Assembly: GCA_951812645.1 (NCBI GenBank)
Contig: CATOSM010000005.1
Location: 1-41,417 of the forward strand
Reading direction: 5' to 3'
DNA: 41,417 nucleotides
DNA from: an uncultured Candidatus Nitrosopumilus sp.
GTDB taxonomy: Archaea > Thermoproteota > Nitrososphaeria > Nitrososphaerales > Nitrosopumilaceae
Within the stretch, counting starts at the first letter, position 1. The number at the start of each line of letters is the position of its first letter. A model generated the notes under the pieces. The model did not search any database. It was not told the origin of the DNA and saw only the letters and a list, made by a program, of their open reading frames with translations. The position numbers and the translations under genes are program-made. This document shows positions 9,323 through 17,865 of the stretch, piece by piece.

Positions 9323-10992
9323 CTAGCTGCAGGTTGCAGAATAGGTTACGGATTCCGTGATGGTGACATCGGCACCCGTTGCAACGCGGCTAAGGTCAAG
9401 CACAAAGCCGACCGATGCAGAACCGGAGGATTCTGAGCCTGGAAGCGCGTTTGGTCCGGTAAAGTTGGCAGCAGGAAAGTTGATGCCGGCCGAATCAGTT
9501 GGGATAGTGCTATAGGATGCCGAACTGGTTACATCAGTGCCGACCTTGGATACGGCACCAGAAAGGGCAGAGCCGTCAGGCTTTTGCCATCCGCTAGAGG
9601 TAAACTTTATTCCCCCAAGGTCCTGGTTGCCGGCATTTTTGATTTGGTTTGGCACAATGCCAGACGTGGCGCCGTATTTTGCGTCATCAAAGTCCATGAC
9701 GTAGGTTCCAAGGGATATGGAGCACACGTCTGACACGTCAAGGTCTGCTATTGACTTTTGTACCGTCCCTGTTTTATCTACGAGTACCTGGAGTTCCGGA
9801 TCATTATAGTATGGATTGTAGTTTATGTCTCCGGACAATATTGCCGTAAAGTCAGGCGCTGCCGTCCCGTAATAGTTGTGCGTTGCAACCATCGGACCGA
9901 ATGCCTGGTTGATGATATATCTGCCCCTACACTGTCAAAGGTGTTGCGGGTAAACGTGTTTGTGCTGTTAGTCTTTGCTGTTTTATCAATTATATGACCA
10001 GGATGTTTGGCATTACCCAGTTCATTTGGGGATACCCCACATATTCCCGTACAGTAGACAATTCCGTTATTGCCGCCAGAGACGGTGTTGTTGCTAACAG
10101 TAACATGGGAGGAATCCTTGGCCCATAACACAATGGCTCCCTCAGTGGTATCTTCTGGAACCCCATTAAGGTACCGTAATGCATTGTTTGCATTACGTAT
10201 GTCATTGTCAAGAATCTGTATACGGCTGGCACCCAATGCAAGCTGAATTGCAGGTGCAGGAACATTTGAGATTTTGTTGTTCTCCACCAGAATATTTTCA
10301 GCACCAGACAAGATTATTCCAGAAAATGTCGTAGTATCAATGGTGTTGCCGGTAATTTTGGAATCCTGGAGGCCGCCTAGGTTTGATTTACTAGTCGAGA
10401 AATACATTGCAGTATACAGTTTTTTGGCCTTTTGAGTTACATTCAATCCGGGCTCATAAAATGTTCCAATGTTCTCAAACACGTTATCTGTAACAGCCAA
10501 GTTTTGTATCAGAGTGTCAGCTGCATTGGCCGTATTTATTCCGCCCCCCCTAGTGTCTGCTAGCGTGTTGTTGTGTATTGTTACATCAGATGCAGTTTTG
10601 CCAATGGTTATTGCATAGACTGACGTAGTATTCTTAAACGTGATACCCTTTATGGTAACATCATTAGAATATACATAAAGCCTGGATGCTCCATCAAGGA
10701 CTACCCTTTCATTTGCAGCAGGCTCTATTGTCAGTGCTTTGTTAACATTTATTCTACCTTCATCATAAGTTCCAGCTGAGATTGATATGGTATCATTTGG
10801 ATCTGCGGCTCCAATTGCAGACTTTATGGTACGGTATGTGGCAGGATCATCACAAACTGGTGTATTAGGATCAGCATCATCACATAATGGATCCACATTA
10901 AATGTGGCTGCATATGCGGAAGGAACCGCAACCAGCACGGCCAGTGCCGCAACCATAAACATCGTATATTGTAAGGCGGTGAATTTTCTCAT
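9323..10992 (-). CDS. Secreted parallel beta-helix (NosD/pectate-lyase-like) protein, one frameshift
   Basis: The start chosen at 10992 gives a clean signal peptide (MRKFTALQYTMFMVAALAVL then VAVPSAYA). Residues about 40-340 carry repeated right-handed beta-helix rungs (YSNDVTIKGITFKNT, ASDVTIHNNTLADT, ENILVENNKISNV, ASRIQILDNDIRNA). The C-terminal 190 codons lie in another frame (9323-9892, start of conserved text FGPMVATHNYYG) and resemble a beta-sandwich surface domain. The frames join if one G is added to the run of four at 9924-9927 (plus-strand C). The gene looks richer in G+C than its neighbours and lies between IS relics, which suggests transfer. A likely cell-surface or extracellular protein; substrate unknown. 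Confidence 0.75.
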
Positions 10993-11149
10993 GATATATA
11001 TGTGATCAGTGGGGTTAATAAACTGTCGGTTCCGCAGAGGCCGTTTGTTTTTGATCCAACTCCAATACATTCCATACCATGATCTGTCCGGGATGCAGGC
11101 TTTGTCCCAGGTATGAAATCGTCTCACACCAGGATGTGCCGTACAATGC

Positions 11150-11290
11150 CCGACACTGTCAAGCGGTGCGGGATTCCACGCTGCACGCATTGTGAATCTG
11201 TCGGTTCTTGAAGTTTCACGGGAATGTACTGTGTTTGGCGATAAACGGATCCCAGACGGTCATCGGAGACTGCCTGAATGGTCGGTTTTG
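11150..11290 (-). mobile_element. Diverged IS5-family left-end relic
   Basis: The bases around 11238-11290 align with the conserved outer end of the IS copies: both begin GGATCCC, share GTCAT, and end AATG-TCGGTTTT-GGAT-AG-T. The part just inside, toward 11150, still resembles the start of the transposase (GACAGATTCACAATG against GTCAGACATTCAATG). The relic lies upstream of the beta-helix gene and may have supplied or displaced its promoter region. The 88 bases from 11291 to 11378 show nothing I can name. Confidence 0.45.
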
Positions 11291-11378
11291 GGATCAGCTC
11301 AATGTATTAGTTTTATCTTTTTAATAAATCATACAAGAATGCATCAGATTCTTTATCATCCATTGCGTTTCCATATTG

Positions 11379-12252
11379 AACTTATCCTAAAACCCTCCAA
11401 TGCATCATGACGCATGCCAGATACACAAATCCAAGACAGTCATCACAGTTCCTTTCGTATCTGACTGCCGTCCCGTCAAGTCCGCACCTGGGCCAGGCAA
11501 AGAACCGCTCTACGACAAACCCTGTCTTGCCATGATGTCTTTGATTCCTGTTTTGTGCAACGTTCCTTGGGTTCTTTTTGTATGGAATGCAACGGTCAAT
11601 CCCATGGCGTCTCAGATAGCTTCTGATGCATGCCGCATCGTATCCCCTGTCGGCATATGCTGAGATGATCTGCCGTATCAAACCATCATCTGCAGGTTCT
11701 GGGATGTCTTCTGACACACCAATGAATTTCGTACTGTCATGGACATTTGCAGGGCTGGCCCTGATTGGGATTGGCAGTCCTGTCCTGTCTGCTGCAACAT
11801 GAATCTTTGTGCCTAGGATCTTCCTGAACCCGTCATATCCTGTTTTGTCCCCCCTTTTTTGGCGACAACTGATGATGAATCAACTGAGATTTTTTGCAGG
11901 TTGATTTTTCCCTGCCTGTGTGCGGATTTTATCAGTCCTGACAGAATCCTTTTCCATATTCCCTTTTGCTGCAGTCCTGAGAATCTCAGATGCGCGATGG
12001 GTTTTGAACCGTAGCTGTCCGGCATGTCTGCCCGCCTGCAGCCGGTTGTTAGGACAAACAATGTTCCGCTGATTGTGTTTCTGTCATTGCATCCTGGCCT
12101 TCAGGTTTTTGCAGGCTTTGGCAGATGTGATAGAACCGTTCCATTGAATGTCTGACATCTCTTTGTGAACCATGAAGGATGCATCGGCATGGTCATTCTT
12201 GGATCCCGATTATCATGAATTGTTTACAAAATGATCGGTTTTAGGATGAGTT
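11379..12252 (-). mobile_element. IS5-family insertion sequence, copy A (874 bases)
   Basis: Bounded by imperfect inverted repeats: AACTTATCCTAAAACCC at 11379 and, inverted, AACTCATCCTAAAACCG ending at 12252. It has the same length and ends as the copy at 40519, and its transposase is split over two frames, as in the IS427/ISL2-like branch of IS5. No target duplication longer than a single G can be seen. Its right end enters the 3' end of the 700-codon gene at 12241 and supplies that gene's stop codon. Confidence 0.85.
11382..12196 (-). pseudogene. IS5-family transposase, copy A (nonsense in N-terminal part)
   Basis: The N-terminal half is a DUF4096-type region (NGTVLSHLPKPAKT, LFVLTTGCRRADMPDSYG, KISVDSSSVVAKKGG) and the C-terminal half a DDE domain with DRTGLPIPIRASPAN and GFVVERFFAW. 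The halves are joined by a shift at an A6G6 run (11842-11853 on the plus strand): frame 0 ends after GGTKQDMTGSGRS, and a -1 shift restores GDKTGYDGFRKILGTKIHVA. Besides this family-typical shift there is an in-frame TGA at 12101-12103 where the sister copies read GGC, so this copy is probably dead. Confidence 0.8.
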
Positions 12253-14343
12253 GTTCCTTAATTCACTGACTTGATATCCATTAATATTTCCTATTGAGAT
12301 ATTTGATAGTTTTACACATATCTTTGTGAATCCAATGGCTGTTAAATTGAATTTAGGGAAATGATCTTTTTCATAATTAGTTGCCACTGCAAGCGTGTGA
12401 ATGACAATATCATCAATTTCTCCTATAGTAGTATAACCAAAATCAAGCAAGTCATCTGAAAATGCTCTTATTTTTGGATCAGATGGTTTTGTTCGGGATG
12501 TAAATCTCCAATCCAAGTATGTCTTCAGATTTTCAGTATTGATTTCCCATGTAGGTTCAGGGAAGATGGATGATCGAGCTAATTCCAAATAGACTTTACG
12601 GCCAATACGCTTTTTGATTAGCGTTCCATCTCGTTCTAATGAATCCACACGATTCCGTATCATTTTTTCAGATATGTCAGCACCATAAAGTAATTCGACG
12701 ATATGGTTTAGAGGCTGTATTCCGCCACGTAGTCTATTTTTGATTAAACGATCTAAAACATGGCGCTTTAACTTATCTAGAAAAGGAGCAACAATTCCAG
12801 TTTGTTCATCTAAATAACTTAGTTGTTGAAAAACATCAGTTGTGAAATCCCGTAGATGATTCGTATGTTCTTGTAACAACATTTCTTCCCATACAACAGT
12901 CCAATCAAACATGCCATGTTGATATTCAGAAGGTTGATGACTGCCACCTTGTACTAATAATTCCATATCTTGAATATCTCCTTCCCTGCTAGCTATAGCC
13001 TTTAAAAGAAAAACGTCCTCATTTCGTAATAATCCGACTTTGAGATTGTCATAATCAATTATATCTGCACGTGAAACCATGGTATGTGAAAGAACTGCAG
13101 CATGCATTATTTTTTTTGTAAATAAATCGATTCTACTACTAGATGGGTGTTCTAAAATATCATCTGGAAGTATCCTAGCGTCTTCTGTAGAAAACTGTTC
13201 TACAGGCTTTCTAGAATAATTTAATTTAGTGACCAATATTGATTTAAGCCTCTCAAAATCGGTTGAGTTTTCAACAACAATATCGCAGTCTTTGGTACTA
13301 CCTTTAAGATTCTTGATTCTCATATTTTCTCCACCTATAAGATAAATAGTCATATTTTCTGATAAGTTCTTTTCAATATTGGCAAAAAGACCCGATGTTG
13401 CATTAGGTAAAATATAATTTTCAGATGGAACGTTGTATAATGTAGCTTTTGATACAAACTCTTCCCATGAGAGAAATAACTCGGGATTTTTTAGATTACG
13501 TTTTCGTAAATAACCCTCTATATCTAACCAAGTTGTGGAAATCCCAAAAAGGGCAGACAGTTTACGGAGTTTGATCGTATCAAATTTTTCTTTATGTTTA
13601 GCATAGAAAACAACAGCAATTATCAAACCAAGTTTGTCTTTTGCCTCATGTGCAGCCATAACAATGTGTATTAAAATATCATGAATGTCTAATGGAAAAT
13701 CTTGTTTTACATAATAATCATATGGAGAATTGTATTGAATTCCATAGTCAGAAAACAAAGAATATCCAGTAGTTTGGCCCTCGGTAATTTTTCCAGATAA
13801 TACTTTTTTTAATGTTATGGCACCATTTTTGAAAATAACTTGTGCATTAGGTTCATAAAGACTTTCTTGCTCAGTTTTTAAAATTTTTGCAAAAGTTACA
13901 AGTTCTTTATTTGTAGAAGAGATTTGTATTTTATCTGGAATGCGTGATTTTAACGCATCATCCCAATCAAATTCTTTGGTAAGTACACCTATTGACTCAA
14001 AATCGGAAATTGCTCTATAAACAGTACTAGAAGAAAAACCGGTATTAATACAAAGTTGATTAACTGTAAATGGTTCTGTCAATAATGGAAATAGTTGTTC
14101 ATTTGAATCATGAAAAAGTCTTTCAATATCGAGTTTTCTTGAAAGAGATAGTAAAAGTTTAGATTTTGCATTGTCTTGGAGTGAAATTATACCATCATTT
14201 TTTTTGATATAGTTTTCTTGAATGAGATTTTTAATATGCTCGTTAAATTGCCATTCTTTTATTTCTACAATGTTCATTAAAGCCTTAGAATCCGAGGTAC
14301 CGCCCATCACATGTTTTAGTAAACGCAGTGCTGTAGTATGCAT
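12241..14343 (-). CDS. Winged-helix / nucleotidyltransferase fusion protein (AbiE-like candidate)
   Basis: A 700-residue intact frame. Residues 1-65 and 85-125 look like two winged helices; the second contains FTVNQLCINTGFSSSTVYRA. Residues about 330-410 have the polymerase-beta-type nucleotidyltransferase signature: LIGGENMRI, then KDCDIVVE with D352 and D354, and a third acidic residue in RIDLF (D406). NEDVFLLKAIASREGDIQDM (441-460) is like the region after the catalytic core in AbiEii/DUF6036 proteins. Residues 545-590 form a third winged helix (KMIRNRVDSLERDGTLIKKR). In AbiE systems the HTH antitoxin (AbiEi) and nucleotidyltransferase toxin (AbiEii) are separate; here both kinds of domain share one chain. 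The start sits inside a symmetric operator. The final residues NNSS and the TAA lie in the terminal repeat of IS copy A, so the original C-terminus is lost. Function is inferred. Confidence 0.75.
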   Translation of the reverse strand: MHTTALRLLKHVMGGTSDSKALMNIVEIKEWQFNEHIKNLIQENYIKKNDGIISLQDNAKSKLLLSLSRKLDIERLFHDSNEQLFPLLTEPFTVNQLCINTGFSSSTVYRAISDFESIGVLTKEFDWDDALKSRIPDKIQISSTNKELVTFAKILKTEQESLYEPNAQVIFKNGAITLKKVLSGKITEGQTTGYSLFSDYGIQYNSPYDYYVKQDFPLDIHDILIHIVMAAHEAKDKLGLIIAVVFYAKHKEKFDTIKLRKLSALFGISTTWLDIEGYLRKRNLKNPELFLSWEEFVSKATLYNVPSENYILPNATSGLFANIEKNLSENMTIYLIGGENMRIKNLKGSTKDCDIVVENSTDFERLKSILVTKLNYSRKPVEQFSTEDARILPDDILEHPSSSRIDLFTKKIMHAAVLSHTMVSRADIIDYDNLKVGLLRNEDVFLLKAIASREGDIQDMELLVQGGSHQPSEYQHGMFDWTVVWEEMLLQEHTNHLRDFTTDVFQQLSYLDEQTGIVAPFLDKLKRHVLDRLIKNRLRGGIQPLNHIVELLYGADISEKMIRNRVDSLERDGTLIKKRIGRKVYLELARSSIFPEPTWEINTENLKTYLDWRFTSRTKPSDPKIRAFSDDLLDFGYTTIGEIDDIVIHTLAVATNYEKDHFPKFNLTAIGFTKICVKLSNISIGNINGYQVSELRNNSS

Positions 14344-14399
14344 TTAGTATCATATAACCACATTAGTTTATAAATATTTGTGATTTGGTGATACTAAAT
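14342..14399 (-). promoter_or_regulatory. Symmetric operator centred on the TATA box of the HTH/nucleotidyltransferase gene
   Basis: A perfect 11-base inverted repeat, ATTTAGTATCA at 14342-14352 and TGATACTAAAT at 14389-14399. The TATA-like TTTATAAAT at 14367-14375 is centred on the axis of symmetry (about 14370.5). The TATA centre is 28 bases upstream of the ATG at 14343, so the mRNA should be leaderless, with the left arm covering the start codon. A dimeric helix-turn-helix protein bound here would block TBP/TFB and the start site. The downstream product contains winged helices, so autorepression is the simplest reading. Confidence 0.7.
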
Positions 14400-14471
14400 A
14401 TCATAGATGTATCTATCTCACAGATCATTAAATACAATATCATCCAGATTTTGTTGATCGATTTTAGTAGA

Positions 14472-14497
14472 AAAGGGCGTAACAAAGAACGCCCTTT
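14472..14497. other. 9-base-pair stem-loop
   Basis: AAAGGGCGT (14472-14480), loop AACAAAGA, then ACGCCCTTT (14489-14497): a perfect GC-containing hairpin followed by CTCTC. It lies between the operator and the HNH remnant. It might be a processing signal or transcript end, but archaeal terminators are usually T-runs, so the role is uncertain. Confidence 0.35.
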
Positions 14498-14500
14498 CTC

Positions 14501-14794
14501 TCACAAGAAAAGCAGATACATCAATTCGTCTAGTCCAGTACATGTATTTCTCCTCCCACTCCCAGAAACTCGGCAATCGGAGAAATTTTCGTTTAACTTT
14601 TTTAATGCAATTAACTTTATGTCAAAATTATTTTTCTTCTTCTGATTACATGTAAAATGACATGGAGCTAAATTCTCAAATCCGTGGTCTTTTTCATTAT
14701 CATTAGGATGATCAATGGTTCTTTTCAGTCCAGGAATAAATTCTACGAAAGGTTGAAGATCATATAGGCATGTTTGCTTTATCTCCCATGTGGC
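14501..14794 (-). pseudogene. HNH-endonuclease-like remnant
   Basis: An open frame of 97 codons without a start codon, bounded upstream by TAG at 14795-14797. It contains TIDHPNDNEKDHGFENLAPC followed by HFTCNQKKK, which fits the HNH pattern (DH, then N-L, then C-x3-C/N-x-K). Upstream of the TAG the frame still reads plausible residues, so either the 5' end was lost or the TAG is a nonsense change. It lies just downstream of the methyltransferase gene on the same strand. A reading frame in the opposite direction over the same bases has no protein-like features. Confidence 0.45.
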
Positions 14795-14805
14795 CTACCA
14801 TGATG

Positions 14806-15591
14806 CTATTTGCCAATTTCTATGAGAATATTCTCATCTTGCCATTGGATGTTTTCCATATCATCGAAGTTATCTGTGATATTTTGTTTGAATACCTTTA
14901 GTGATTTTTTAAATTCAGATTCACTATACAAGTCAAACGTAGAATAATGCTTGTTTTTTGCTTTGTTTACAAGATCTGTTAGACTGGATGTTCTATTGTG
15001 TCCAAAGACATTGGTATGAATAATTTTCATATCTGCCTTTTTTATGGCATATTGTAATTCATCAAATTCAAACAAACGATCTTCCATTTCAGAAAATAAT
15101 GGAAAGTATTGTCCCCAAATATTCCTTGAATTCTGATTTCGTAAACGTGTATAAATAAATGCACGGCCGTCCTCTTTGAGACATTCATAGACTTCTGCCA
15201 AAAATTTTTGGATATCAAAATGATGTATGGCATTGAATGTGACAATGTAGTCCATCGTGTCACTTTCTAATGGTAGTTTGCTCGCATCGCCGGGTGCAGC
15301 ACAGAAATTAAGAATGTCTTGGCTGATCAAGTATTTCTTTAGATGTTTGATCATGCTTTCATTAAAATCGATACAGTGAAGATAACTGCTATCTTCCAAG
15401 CATTTTAAAAGTTCTATAGAATATCGCCCATCCCCACAACCAATATCGGCCATAACAATCTGCGATTTTTTAGACAGTTGATTTTTGATATGCTGGATGT
15501 GATCCGTATCTGTTGTTCGTAATTCCTTGTATTTTGAAGCAATTTTTGAAAAATGGCTGTCTGTTTTTTGCTGGCCTGTGATTTTACTCAA
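14806..15591 (-). CDS. Class I SAM-dependent methyltransferase
   Basis: A 261-residue methyltransferase. Motif I is IVMADIGCGDGRYSIEL (residues 45-61), followed by the acidic end of strand 2 (LHCIDFNESMIKHL) and motif IV MDYIVTFNAIHHFD. The substrate is not evident. The start is a TTG at 15591 that overlaps the stop of the decayed ORF upstream (CTTTGAG), which suggests translational coupling in the ancestral operon. Frame intact. Confidence 0.75.
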   Translation of the reverse strand: MSKITGQQKTDSHFSKIASKYKELRTTDTDHIQHIKNQLSKKSQIVMADIGCGDGRYSIELLKCLEDSSYLHCIDFNESMIKHLKKYLISQDILNFCAAPGDASKLPLESDTMDYIVTFNAIHHFDIQKFLAEVYECLKEDGRAFIYTRLRNQNSRNIWGQYFPLFSEMEDRLFEFDELQYAIKKADMKIIHTNVFGHNRTSSLTDLVNKAKNKHYSTFDLYSESEFKKSLKVFKQNITDNFDDMENIQWQDENILIEIGK

Positions 15592-15962
15592 AGCATTCTC
15601 CCTATTTGCCCATTATCGAATTTCAAACAACCTTGTGAAAGAATAAGATTTTCATGTATGGCATTGCCGTAATCAGCATAACCAAGACATGGTGATCCAT
15701 CCATTGATTGAGCCCAGAAGGACTTAGTCGGGCGGATTCTAAATTGAACAGAGTTCCAAAAAATCATTCTGTTTTATGATGCCATCTTGGCTATAAACGG
15801 GTTTGCTTTGGATGTGTGAAAAACAGTGGCAAATGTCAATTCTGAAAAATCAGCAATTACGATCCAGCCCTTTGACTTTCCCCCATTCCATATCATGCTG
15901 TTTTTTACAGACTATGCGTATCCGTTACCTTTTGATTCAATGATTCCATCAGATACTGCCAT
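15588..15962 (-). pseudogene. Decayed ORF with two in-frame stops
   Basis: A single frame runs from ATG at 15962 to TGA at 15588 (124 codons) but contains an in-frame TAG after SKGNGYA and an in-frame TAA after FIAKMAS. The text between and after the stops is protein-like (GWIVIADFSELTFATVFHTS, FRIRPTKSFWAQSMDGSPCL, GYADYGNAIHENLILSQG). I do not recognise the family. It overlaps the methyltransferase start, so the two were probably an operon. No indel is needed to read it, so simple nonsense decay fits best. The remaining 16000-16055 shows nothing else. Confidence 0.45.
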
Positions 15963-16055
15963 TTCTTGATTATACAGATCACATTTCGTTCTATTTTGAA
16001 ATCCCTGTTATGATATCAAAGAAAAAGAATGCCTCAGGCGTAATCACAGTCCTTA

Positions 16056-16604
16056 TTATGCATACAAATCTTCAATAATGATATTTTTGTTTGTTAATGC
16101 ATCACGAAGTCTCTGTGACAGGGTTTCATCCGTTCGAGTTTTGAAAAATAGGATCTTTATCATCAATTTTCCAATGGTTTTTGCTACATCTCTACAAACT
16201 GCATCAGCAAGAAAATAATCTAAATCAGATTCAAAGAAACTTTGATGTAACACACTGGCAGGAGAATATGAATAAAAAATATCTTTATCTTGTTTAGCTA
16301 ATGTTATAGCAAATCTTCCAAGGGCTCTATGTCCATTAATTGATTTGTTTCTTTTTGCAGATACGGTTTTGAGAACACATGACATGGCTCCCCACATCAT
16401 TTCACCTGCTTTGTGATAATCATTTTCTTTGATGTATTTTTCTGCATTATGACTATAATGTAAAACCATTCCTGCATATTTGTCAGGTTCGTTATCTGCT
16501 GTATCTATTTTTGCAGACATTGGTCTTGATGGGCTACGAATTGAATCTAAAAACAGCTGATAAGGCTCTGAACAAGGATTCACCCTGTCTAATGAGATTT
16601 CCAT
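16056..16604 (-). CDS. PaREP1/HEPN-like helical protein
   Basis: A 182-residue, mostly helical protein. HNAEKYIKENDYHKAGEMMW, then GAMSCVLKTVSAKRNKSING and HRALGRFAITLA, has the layout of archaeal PaREP1-type proteins, a branch of the HEPN superfamily. RNKSINGH gives an R-x6-H spacing, close to but not exactly the catalytic HEPN R-x4-6-H with its polar pattern, so RNase activity is doubtful. No nucleotidyltransferase partner is adjacent. It stands alone next to tRNA-Val. Confidence 0.55.
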   Translation of the reverse strand: MEISLDRVNPCSEPYQLFLDSIRSPSRPMSAKIDTADNEPDKYAGMVLHYSHNAEKYIKENDYHKAGEMMWGAMSCVLKTVSAKRNKSINGHRALGRFAITLAKQDKDIFYSYSPASVLHQSFFESDLDYFLADAVCRDVAKTIGKLMIKILFFKTRTDETLSQRLRDALTNKNIIIEDLYA

Positions 16605-16649
16605 GCTTTAGGCACGAGTGCGTTCCTATTCGAGTCCCAATATAGGGTA

Positions 16650-16724
16650 TGGGCCCACGGGGATTTGAACCCCGGATCTTCGCCGTGTAAGGGCGACGTC
16701 ATAACCGACCTGGACTATGAGCCC
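16650..16724 (-). tRNA. tRNA-Val (anticodon TAC)
   Basis: A full cloverleaf read on the minus strand. The acceptor GGGCTCA (16724-16718) pairs with TGGGCCC, with discriminator A at 16650. The anticodon stem TCGCC/GGCGA encloses the loop CTTACAC, giving anticodon TAC. The T arm is CCGGGGTTCAAATCCCCG. The 3' CCA is not encoded and no intron is visible. Confidence 0.95.
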
Positions 16725-16803
16725 AGAAACCTACCTTGTTAAAATCCATTTAAACTTTGAGACAAGAGAAAATCTAGAAATTTGATAAAAAATTAAGCAA
16801 GAT

Positions 16804-17820
16804 ATGAAGAATTTTGATTTTTTTTCCAGTCCGATTGGATTAGGTCATGTGACTCGAGATATTGCAATAGTGAATAATTTTCAGGATGCTTCAACAAATT
16901 TTGTTACAGGTAGTGGAGCTGCAAAAATTCTAGAAAAACTAAACTACAATGTACAGAACGTATACAATCCACCATCATTTATTGTTGAAAATGGAACTTT
17001 GAAAAATCCTGCAAAATGGTTGTGGAGTTATTACAAATACTATAAGGACTGTAAAAATATTTCAGAGAACATACTGCAAAAAAGTAATTCAAAACTGGTA
17101 ATCAGTGATGAGGATTTTGCATCATTGACTGTAGCACATAAAATGAAAATCCCGACTGTTTTAATTACAGATGTATTTGAAACTCGTTTCACCAAAGGCA
17201 TAGCGTCGTTTTTTGAAAAAAAGATGAACGAGTCAATGCAAGGGATTATCAAAAAATGTGACGTTGTAATTTTTCCTGAAAATGGAGATGATAAGGATAA
17301 CATTAGAAAGACAGGACCGATAGTAAGACAAACAGGTTCGTCAAGGGAGGAATTAAGGAAGAAATTTGGCTTTGAAAAGAAAACCGTAGTCATTTCAATA
17401 GGCGGAACCAGTGCAGGGCTGTTTCTAATTGAAAAAGCACTAGAAACTATTTCAAAAATTAATCAAGACATAGAGGCGGTTTTAGTTTCAGGTCCTGCAG
17501 TAGGTAAAAAATTTGAAAATGTAAAAAATTTAGGGTTTGTTGACAATTTACACGAATTGATATTTGCAGCTGATGTTCTAGTATCATTAGCGGGAAAATC
17601 AACCGTGGATGAGGCCAATGCATATGGAACGCCTGCGATATTCATACCAATCAAAGGACATTTTGAGCAAGAAGACAATGCAAGAGGGCAAGGATTTGAG
17701 TATGAAGATATTAGCAGATTGGAGGAATTGATCCTAGAGAAACTAGAAGAAAAAAGGAGTCAGACAAGAACGGATGGTGCCAAAGTTGCAGCAGGCATCA
17801 TACAGAAATTAGCAAGTTGA
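16804..17820 (+). CDS. GT-B glycosyltransferase (family 28-like)
   Basis: A 338-residue transferase with the two-lobe layout of MurG-like enzymes. The N-terminal glycine loop is FFSSPIGLGHVTRDIAIVNN. The C-terminal lobe has VVISIGGTSAGLFLIEKAL, then VKNLGFVDNLHELIFAADVL and VSLAGKSTVDEANAYGTPAI, the usual nucleotide-sugar donor site with the acidic residue of the family (DEA). It may act on envelope or glycolipid sugars; substrates are not deducible. It precedes lysC by 45 bases on the same strand. Confidence 0.8.
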   Translation: MKNFDFFSSPIGLGHVTRDIAIVNNFQDASTNFVTGSGAAKILEKLNYNVQNVYNPPSFIVENGTLKNPAKWLWSYYKYYKDCKNISENILQKSNSKLVISDEDFASLTVAHKMKIPTVLITDVFETRFTKGIASFFEKKMNESMQGIIKKCDVVIFPENGDDKDNIRKTGPIVRQTGSSREELRKKFGFEKKTVVISIGGTSAGLFLIEKALETISKINQDIEAVLVSGPAVGKKFENVKNLGFVDNLHELIFAADVLVSLAGKSTVDEANAYGTPAIFIPIKGHFEQEDNARGQGFEYEDISRLEELILEKLEEKRSQTRTDGAKVAAGIIQKLAS

Positions 17821-17865
17821 GAATCAAATGCTTAATAGATGGCCAATCGGTTCTGACAAAGTGCT

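Noticed and set aside
9823..11190. N-terminal extension of the beta-helix protein to 11190
   Set aside because: The extension lies in IS-relic DNA and precedes a perfect signal peptide starting at 10992.
14385..14645. Plus-strand 86-codon frame
   Set aside because: It crosses the operator, the stem-loop and the HNH remnant and has low-complexity phenylalanine-rich text with no protein features.
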